In this document: positions 6,190 to 9,972 of the stretch, in pieces
How the letters are laid out: every line of letters begins with the position of its first letter
How positions within the stretch are numbered: the first letter of the stretch is position 1
Origin: Candidatus Aenigmarchaeota archaeon CG_4_9_14_3_um_filter_37_18
GTDB lineage: Archaea > Aenigmatarchaeota > Aenigmatarchaeia > CG10238-14
Assembly (NCBI GenBank): GCA_002789635.1
Contig: PFTQ01000060.1
Span: 1-9,972 of the forward strand
Direction of reading: 5' to 3'
Length of the DNA: 9,972 bases
The notes under the pieces: model-generated
What the model was told of the DNA's origin: nothing
The model's database searches: none
What the model saw: the letters and a program-made list of their open reading frames with translations, nothing else
Position numbers and translations under genes: made by a program

Positions 6190-6736
6190 TCATATTCACC
6201 TTTATTATCCCTGTTTTTATCAAAACCAATATTAGTATAATTATTCCCGGGGCTATAAACACATCATTATTTAAACCATTATTAGATATGCCAATTTTTA
6301 CTGAATCTGAATAACAGGAACAATCCCCATTCTCCAAGCATTCTTGAATCGTTTTTTCAATAAACCCATTATTTCCTATGTAAGCCTGATATGTTGGATT
6401 AAATGTTTCTTGGTCACCTTCACTGAACCCTACAAACGCTTTTTCTCCAATGAACGTTGTTGGTACTGTCCCAGAGATATAAACCTTTTCTGAAATGCTG
6501 AATTTTTTTGCAACTTCTTCAAAGATTTTTTTGTTTGTTTCATTGTAATGGACTTCAAATTGATTGACTTTGAGTGCTGGATATTTTTCTTTTAATTGCT
6601 CTAGAAAAACTTCTTCTTGGGTGCAGTGAGGGCAGGTTTTACCATAGAACAAATCTATACAGACTGAATTATTCTGAGCATTGACAATAGTAGTGATTAG
6701 AATCAAAACAGTTAATGTTAACAGCAGTTTTTTCAT
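6176..6736 (-). CDS. exported, membrane-anchored thioredoxin-like protein
   Basis: A 186-residue protein with a signal peptide (1-20, ending VNA), a thioredoxin-fold domain, and a C-terminal membrane anchor (about 160-179). The active site is C35-P-H-C38, as in DsbA or glutaredoxin-like proteins, with the cis-Pro loop TVPTT at 90-94. Further cysteines are C26, C133, C139 and C141; the last three form a small group after the fold and could make a structural or regulatory disulfide. The domain faces the outside. The next gene, overlapping by 14 bases, is CcdA, the expected reductant. ATG 6736 is preceded by AAGGTG (6743-6748), six bases away. Confidence 0.9.
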   Translation of the reverse strand: MKKLLLTLTVLILITTIVNAQNNSVCIDLFYGKTCPHCTQEEVFLEQLKEKYPALKVNQFEVHYNETNKKIFEEVAKKFSISEKVYISGTVPTTFIGEKAFVGFSEGDQETFNPTYQAYIGNNGFIEKTIQECLENGDCSCYSDSVKIGISNNGLNNDVFIAPGIIILILVLIKTGIIKVNMNGSK

Positions 6737-6773
6737 TCAACACACCTTATTCTACCTATTTGAGTGGAGAAAA

Positions 6774-6784
6774 GCTTAAATATG
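6774..6784. promoter_or_regulatory. TATA-like element between the thioredoxin operon and a small plus-strand ORF
   Basis: The bases GCTTAAATATG can serve either direction. On the plus strand GAGAAAAGCTTAAATATG is a good BRE plus TATA, giving a start near 6805, just before ATG 6815. On the minus strand CATATTTAAGC would give a start near 6753, leaving a short leader containing the AAGGTG site of the thioredoxin gene. The minus-strand BRE is weak. Confidence 0.4.
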
Positions 6785-6814
6785 AAAAACACAGATGATA
6801 AAGTAGTGGGAAAT

Positions 6815-6913
6815 ATGTCAGATGAAAAATTCTTCAAAAAACTCAGGGAACTCCATAAGGATCCAAATTTTAGGAAAGCTGTAGATGAATTTGTCAAATT
6901 AACAACCTCTTAA
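6815..6913 (+). CDS. small hypothetical helical protein, 32 residues
   Basis: The ORF starts MSDEKFFKKLRELHKDPNFR and ends VKLTTS. An in-frame ATG at 6782 would give 43 residues, but the promoter-like element at 6774-6784 favours ATG 6815 with a very short leader. It is charged and amphipathic, probably one or two helices, with no recognisable family. Its 3' end overlaps the 3' end of the PIN gene by 20 bases on the opposite strand, so the two genes are convergent. It stands alone on its strand between two minus-strand operons. It could be a small regulator or a partner of PIN, but the sequence does not show which. Confidence 0.4.
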   Translation: MSDEKFFKKLRELHKDPNFRKAVDEFVKLTTS

Positions 6914-7391
6914 ATTTTTCGTAATTTATGAATTCTGGTGTGCTGAGACCCTTTATTTTATTTACTATTCTGTATGTTTTTAATGAGTCTTGATTAAACA
7001 TTGTTCTTTCATCTTCAGATACAACTATATCCAAATTATTTTTAGAGGCACATGCTACTATAAAAAAATCATTCATCATTTTTTTCTTTGACGCATTTTT
7101 GTTTATCTCTTTAAAAGTTTGGAAATAATTTTCCGCAAGTTTTTTAATATAAGAATTATTTTCCAGAGAATGCGTTTTTATTATTTTGTCATACAAGTTT
7201 AGAATGACTACTCTCAAATTTTTATTATCGATTTTAATTTTTTTAGGCACGTCTCTTAATTCTTTTCTAATAATATCGAAACCGTATATAAGAATATCCT
7301 TCTTGCTTGATAACTGATTTATTATTTTTTCTTCTTCCTTTACTTTCAATATCAAACCGTAAATATTTGTATCCAAAATAACTCTCTTCAT
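6894..7391 (-). CDS. PIN-domain protein, putative ribonuclease
   Basis: A 165-residue PIN domain protein. PIN domains are metal-dependent RNases, often VapC-type toxins or RNA-processing enzymes. The acidic active-site set is visible: D7 in LDTNIY, E44 in IRKELRDV, D108 in NDFFIVACAS and D127 in SEDERT. It is a little longer than most VapC toxins (about 130 residues), with a lysine-rich helical insert around 50-105. No antitoxin-like gene precedes it. Its ATG overlaps the stop of the HAD gene (ATGA, 4 bases), so the two are coupled. This context fits a housekeeping or RNA-processing role as well as a toxin; the substrate is unknown. Confidence 0.85.
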   Translation of the reverse strand: MKRVILDTNIYGLILKVKEEEKIINQLSSKKDILIYGFDIIRKELRDVPKKIKIDNKNLRVVILNLYDKIIKTHSLENNSYIKKLAENYFQTFKEINKNASKKKMMNDFFIVACASKNNLDIVVSEDERTMFNQDSLKTYRIVNKIKGLSTPEFINYEKFKRLLI

Positions 7392-7987
7392 CCAACCGCC
7401 TCTATTTCCAGTTTTTTCAAATCTTTCTTCAGTTTTTTCAGGTCTTTAAACACTATTCCATGTATTCCTAATTTTTCAGCAGCTTCAACATCCTCGATTT
7501 TATCATCTATAAAGACGCATTCTTCTGGCTTGGCTTTTATTTTTTTGAGGACATGCTCATATATTTTTCTTTCTGGCTTCACAATACCCAACTCAAATGA
7601 ACGGAATTTGTGATCAAAAAAATTAAGTCCAATCTCCTCAGATTTTTTAGCGCTGTCAAAATCAACATTAGAAAGCATTATCAATTTGTATTTTGGCTTG
7701 AGTTTTTTGGCAAATTTAACCATACTCGAGTCTAACTTCCAATTGTTCAGCCAAACTTGAATCAATTTTTTCATTTCTTCATCTGTTATTGCGATTTCAA
7801 AATTTTTTCTTATAAAATATTCAAGAGGAATATTACCTCTATTCAAATCGGTCCAAAGTTCTTTTTCTAATTCATCTCTTTTTACCTCTATTCCAAGGAG
7901 TTCACAAACATTTTTAATAAAGATTTTAGAAGTTCCTTTAACAAAAACTCCTCCAATATCGAATATAATCGCCGTAATCATAAGCAT
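7388..7987 (-). CDS. HAD-superfamily hydrolase, subfamily IA
   Basis: A 199-residue phosphatase-like protein. The HAD motifs are in order: motif I FDIGGV with the nucleophile D10; motif II LSN with S106; motif III K137 in VKPERKIYE; motif IV VFIDDKIEDV with D161, D162 and D166. Motif I has Gly where many HADs have the acid/base Asp (DxGG), as in the epoxide-hydrolase-like branch, so ordinary phosphatase activity is uncertain. An alpha-helical cap lies at about 15-85. I chose ATG 7987, which shares its A with the stop of the LUD gene (TGATG). A TTG at 7996 gives three more residues, and ATG 7981 is also possible. The substrate is not shown. Confidence 0.88.
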   Translation of the reverse strand: MLMITAIIFDIGGVFVKGTSKIFIKNVCELLGIEVKRDELEKELWTDLNRGNIPLEYFIRKNFEIAITDEEMKKLIQVWLNNWKLDSSMVKFAKKLKPKYKLIMLSNVDFDSAKKSEEIGLNFFDHKFRSFELGIVKPERKIYEHVLKKIKAKPEECVFIDDKIEDVEAAEKLGIHGIVFKDLKKLKKDLKKLEIEAVG

Positions 7988-9264
7988 CAACAGCAATACA
8001 ACTTATCCGGCATCCTTCCTTCCTTGACATCTTCGCCAAATGGATTTCCGAATACCCTAATATTGTCCATCATATTTGCATTCGTATCAGTCTCCAAATT
8101 CTTCTTCACAGCTTTATTCCTCAGTTTTTTTACAATTTCTGGTATATCTATCGCTAAAGGGCAGTTCTGCTTGCACAACTCGCATCCTGTGCAATAATAC
8201 ATACCATGTTCAAAGCCTTTTTTTAGGCTTTCCTGGAAGACTGTCATCCCTATTCCCCTTCCGCCGAAATAATGCAAGCCATATTCATCTAGAATATTTC
8301 TATAAACAGGGCAAGGAAACAGGCAAGCCCCGCAGTTTATGCATTCCAGCAATTCTCCGAAGCCTTCTTTTATTATTTCGCTTCTTCCATTATCTACAAG
8401 GATTAAATAAACCTCCTCGGGTCCGTACATTCCCCATAATAATTCCTTCTGAATGTCTGCTGTTTTTGATACAGATGAAATAACATTGATATAGGTCGGG
8501 AGGCTAGCTCCTGTTCCCCATATTGCGCATGCCTTGCAGATGGCTATTGCATCTTGTATTGTCGGGACTATTTTGTCAATGCTGGTGATGATTATATGCT
8601 TTTTCGGAAGCCTGGTTACAAGCGAGATGTTGCCTTCGTTCTCAAGGATGAATATTCCCCCATCAGATGAAATGACATTCGCTCCAGATATCCCGATATC
8701 GGCTTCCAGTATTTTCTTTCTTATATGGTCCCTGATCCATTTGGTTATTTTGATTGGATCTTCCGGAAGAGTAACATCATATTTCTTCTTGATAGTTTCA
8801 GTCATTTTTTTAAGAGGAATGTGTATTGCTGGTGTTACTGGATGCGCTGGTCGCTCTTCAGTTATTTGAACGATAAAATCCCCGCAGTCTGTGTCTGTAA
8901 AGTCAGTTTCTTTAACCAAATAGTCCTCAAGCCCTATCTCGTTGACAACATTTGATTTTGACTTCACAACCTTTGACCCCCTTGGTATCAGCTTTATTGC
9001 TATTTTTTTCGCTTCCTCTGGGGTTTTTGCTTGGAAGACTTTTATGTGCTGCTCCTCTATTTTTTGGACAGCTTTGCTTTTTAGTTGATCAAGATTAGAA
9101 AGAGAATGCTTCTTTATTCTTTTTAGATTTTCTTTTAATTCTTCGACATCCAACCCTTCTTGGGCTATTCTTCTGTTCTTGAGGTAGGTGTCATAGCTAG
9201 ACAATACTATTTTCTTTCCCACAATTATCCTTTCGGAATTTAGTGTTTTTTGCAGGTTTCTCAT
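7987..9264 (-). CDS. LutB-like protein: LUD domain plus two [4Fe-4S] ferredoxin motifs
   Basis: A 425-residue cytoplasmic protein. An N-terminal helical part is followed by the LUD domain (about 95-300), with the family blocks KSKSNVVNEIGL (101-112), ETDFTDTDCGDFIVQ (119-133), RPAHPVTPAIH (138-148), GISGANV (191-197) and NEGN (209-212). Two cluster motifs follow: C308-X2-C311-X2-C314-X3-C318-P and C358-X2-C361-X2-C364-X3-C368-P. In bacteria LutB works with LutA (a CCG protein) and LutC in lactate oxidation. Here a CCG protein is 2.6 kb downstream, but no LutC is seen. The C-terminus (FGNPFG, then DKLYCC) resembles the linker that leads into a CCG domain in fused homologues. HAD and PIN genes follow in one operon. 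Confidence 0.9.
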   Translation of the reverse strand: MRNLQKTLNSERIIVGKKIVLSSYDTYLKNRRIAQEGLDVEELKENLKRIKKHSLSNLDQLKSKAVQKIEEQHIKVFQAKTPEEAKKIAIKLIPRGSKVVKSKSNVVNEIGLEDYLVKETDFTDTDCGDFIVQITEERPAHPVTPAIHIPLKKMTETIKKKYDVTLPEDPIKITKWIRDHIRKKILEADIGISGANVISSDGGIFILENEGNISLVTRLPKKHIIITSIDKIVPTIQDAIAICKACAIWGTGASLPTYINVISSVSKTADIQKELLWGMYGPEEVYLILVDNGRSEIIKEGFGELLECINCGACLFPCPVYRNILDEYGLHYFGGRGIGMTVFQESLKKGFEHGMYYCTGCELCKQNCPLAIDIPEIVKKLRNKAVKKNLETDTNANMMDNIRVFGNPFGEDVKEGRMPDKLYCC

Positions 9265-9344
9265 ATATCCACTCTACTTTAATTAAATTAAAACTTTAAT
9301 AGGATGAAACCATATAAATACTTTGGTTGCAAAAGGTGAAACCG
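9265..9344. promoter_or_regulatory. divergent promoter region, LUD operon and membrane regulator
   Basis: On the minus strand TTTTAATTTAA (9283-9293), preceded by TTAAAG, could drive the LUD operon with almost no leader. On the plus strand CATATAAATA (9311-9320) is the best TATA match, but a start 26 bases on would fall after the ribosome site AGGTGA (9334-9339). A further upstream AAACTTTAAT (9291-9300) would keep that site in the leader. The close back-to-back arrangement suggests the regulator could bind here. Confidence 0.4.
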
Positions 9345-9812
9345 ATGAATATCAATAGGAAAATAGCTATTACAGTCATGGTTCTAACTGGATTTATTTT
9401 TGCGGTATCTTTTGGGACCCTTTATGTCCAAACTCATATTAGTGAAGGGACGGCTTGCTCATGCACCTTGCCTATACCTGTATTGATTCCGACCTTCTCT
9501 TCCCTTGGTGTTTTTGTCGGGTCGCTTGTCTATTATCTGATGTTCGCTAGGATTAAGGAGAGCGAGAAGAAGTTGAGCGAGGATGCTAAAGTTATGCTGG
9601 ATATGCTTCCTAATGATGAGAAGGAGATGATATTGAGGCTTGTCGGCAGTAATGGTGAGATTTCCCAAAGCAGGCTTTCAGGTATTTTCGGTAAAGTCAG
9701 AACTTTCAGGACAGTTGAAAGCCTTAAAAAAAGGGGAATTGTTGTAAAGGAAAAATACGGGAAGACAAACATGGTGAAGCTTGAAAGTAGATTCAGGAAT
9801 ATACTTTATTAG
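9345..9812 (+). CDS. membrane-anchored winged-helix transcription regulator
   Basis: A 155-residue protein with two transmembrane segments (about 7-28 and 47-67), a charged helical linker (70-88) and a C-terminal winged helix (about 90-152). The helix-turn-helix is around EISQSRLSGIFGKVRTFRTVESLKK, read in pieces at 106-129, and a basic wing KEKYGKTN is at 135-142. The positive N-terminus MNINRK puts both ends inside, leaving a loop outside that contains C38-S-C40. The start is ATG 9345, because AGGTGA (9334-9339) lies five bases before it; a TTG at 9327 is open but overlaps that site. Such proteins are common in archaea, usually with unknown signals. It is divergent from the LUD operon. Confidence 0.85.
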   Translation: MNINRKIAITVMVLTGFIFAVSFGTLYVQTHISEGTACSCTLPIPVLIPTFSSLGVFVGSLVYYLMFARIKESEKKLSEDAKVMLDMLPNDEKEMILRLVGSNGEISQSRLSGIFGKVRTFRTVESLKKRGIVVKEKYGKTNMVKLESRFRNILY

Positions 9813-9877
9813 ATTTCTATAAGATGATAAGTTAGAGATTAATTTCTATAATTCTTATTTATTTATGGTGAAAATTC

Positions 9878-9972
9878 ATGCCTGGTTTTACTGATTCATT
9901 TCTTGACCATGGTTCTGGTATAGACTCAGCTATTTATGGAGATAGATTACCTTTGGCCCAAGCTATATATGA
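9878..9972 (+). CDS. 5' end of an unidentified ORF, cut by the window edge
   Basis: An open frame starts at ATG 9878 with GGTGA (9867-9871) six bases upstream, a good archaeal ribosome site, and runs to the end of the window. The 31 visible residues begin MPGFTDSFLDHGSGIDSAIY and contain no lysine. No signal peptide or membrane segment is seen in this part. AT-rich sequence upstream (TTCTATAATTC, 9843-9853) could be its TATA element. The family cannot be told from this piece. Confidence 0.55.
   Translation, partial: MPGFTDSFLDHGSGIDSAIYGDRLPLAQAIY

Noticed and set aside
6894..7996. HAD plus PIN as a classical toxin-antitoxin pair
   Set aside because: HAD hydrolases are not known PIN antitoxins, the HAD motifs are those of an enzyme, and the pair is embedded in a redox operon.
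4669..9264. A complete LutABC lactate-utilisation operon
   Set aside because: A LutC (stand-alone LUD) gene is absent, LutA- and LutB-like genes are in separate operons, and CcdA/thioredoxin lie with the CCG gene, so the bacterial pathway label is not justified.
9813..9851. Direct repeat ATTTCTATAA at 9813-9822 and 9842-9851 as an operator
   Set aside because: It is ten AT-rich bases in an AT-rich gap, which chance can produce, and no regulator is tied to it.

Overview
This is an AT-rich archaeal chromosome segment, probably from a small-genome DPANN lineage of the Woesearchaeota/Pacearchaeota kind. The domain call is firm: it rests on an archaeal GTP-dependent dephospho-CoA kinase, an Sm-like archaeal protein, ribosomal proteins L37e and S8e, and TATA/BRE-like promoters combined with GGTG-type Shine-Dalgarno sites. 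The finer placement is inferred from compact, overlapping genes, lysine-rich proteins and small zinc ribbons.

Left part (1-2466), information processing. On the minus strand, reading right to left, are LSm, two coiled-coil/membrane ORFs that look like one frameshifted gene, a 48-residue ORF, ribosomal protein L37e, the CoA kinase and the 5' part of tRNA-Lys(UUU). LSm and L37e are neighbours in many archaea, so the accessory ORFs between them (about 807-1614) look inserted. The kinase stop codon shares its last base with the first base of the tRNA. Ribosomal protein S8e is transcribed divergently from LSm.

Middle (2467-4668). A DmpA-type self-processing peptidase is on the minus strand. Divergent from it are a flavodoxin-like protein, a 38-residue zinc ribbon and a lysine-poor orphan with clustered Cys/His.

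Right part (4669-9972), redox genes. One tightly coupled minus-strand operon encodes an exported thioredoxin-like protein, a CcdA membrane electron carrier and a two-domain CCG (HdrB/GlpC/LutA-like) iron-sulfur protein. Upstream on the same strand a second operon encodes a LutB-like LUD plus 2x[4Fe-4S] protein, a HAD hydrolase and a PIN domain protein. A membrane-anchored winged-helix regulator with a Cys-Ser-Cys in its predicted extracytoplasmic loop is divergent from it. No LutC partner is visible. The parts can be read as one electron path (LUD/ferredoxin to CCG to CcdA to extracytoplasmic thioredoxin). That link is inference; the individual family calls are firm. A truncated ORF begins at the right edge.

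There is no CRISPR array, transposase or integrase in the window, and no gene-free stretch longer than 300 bases.
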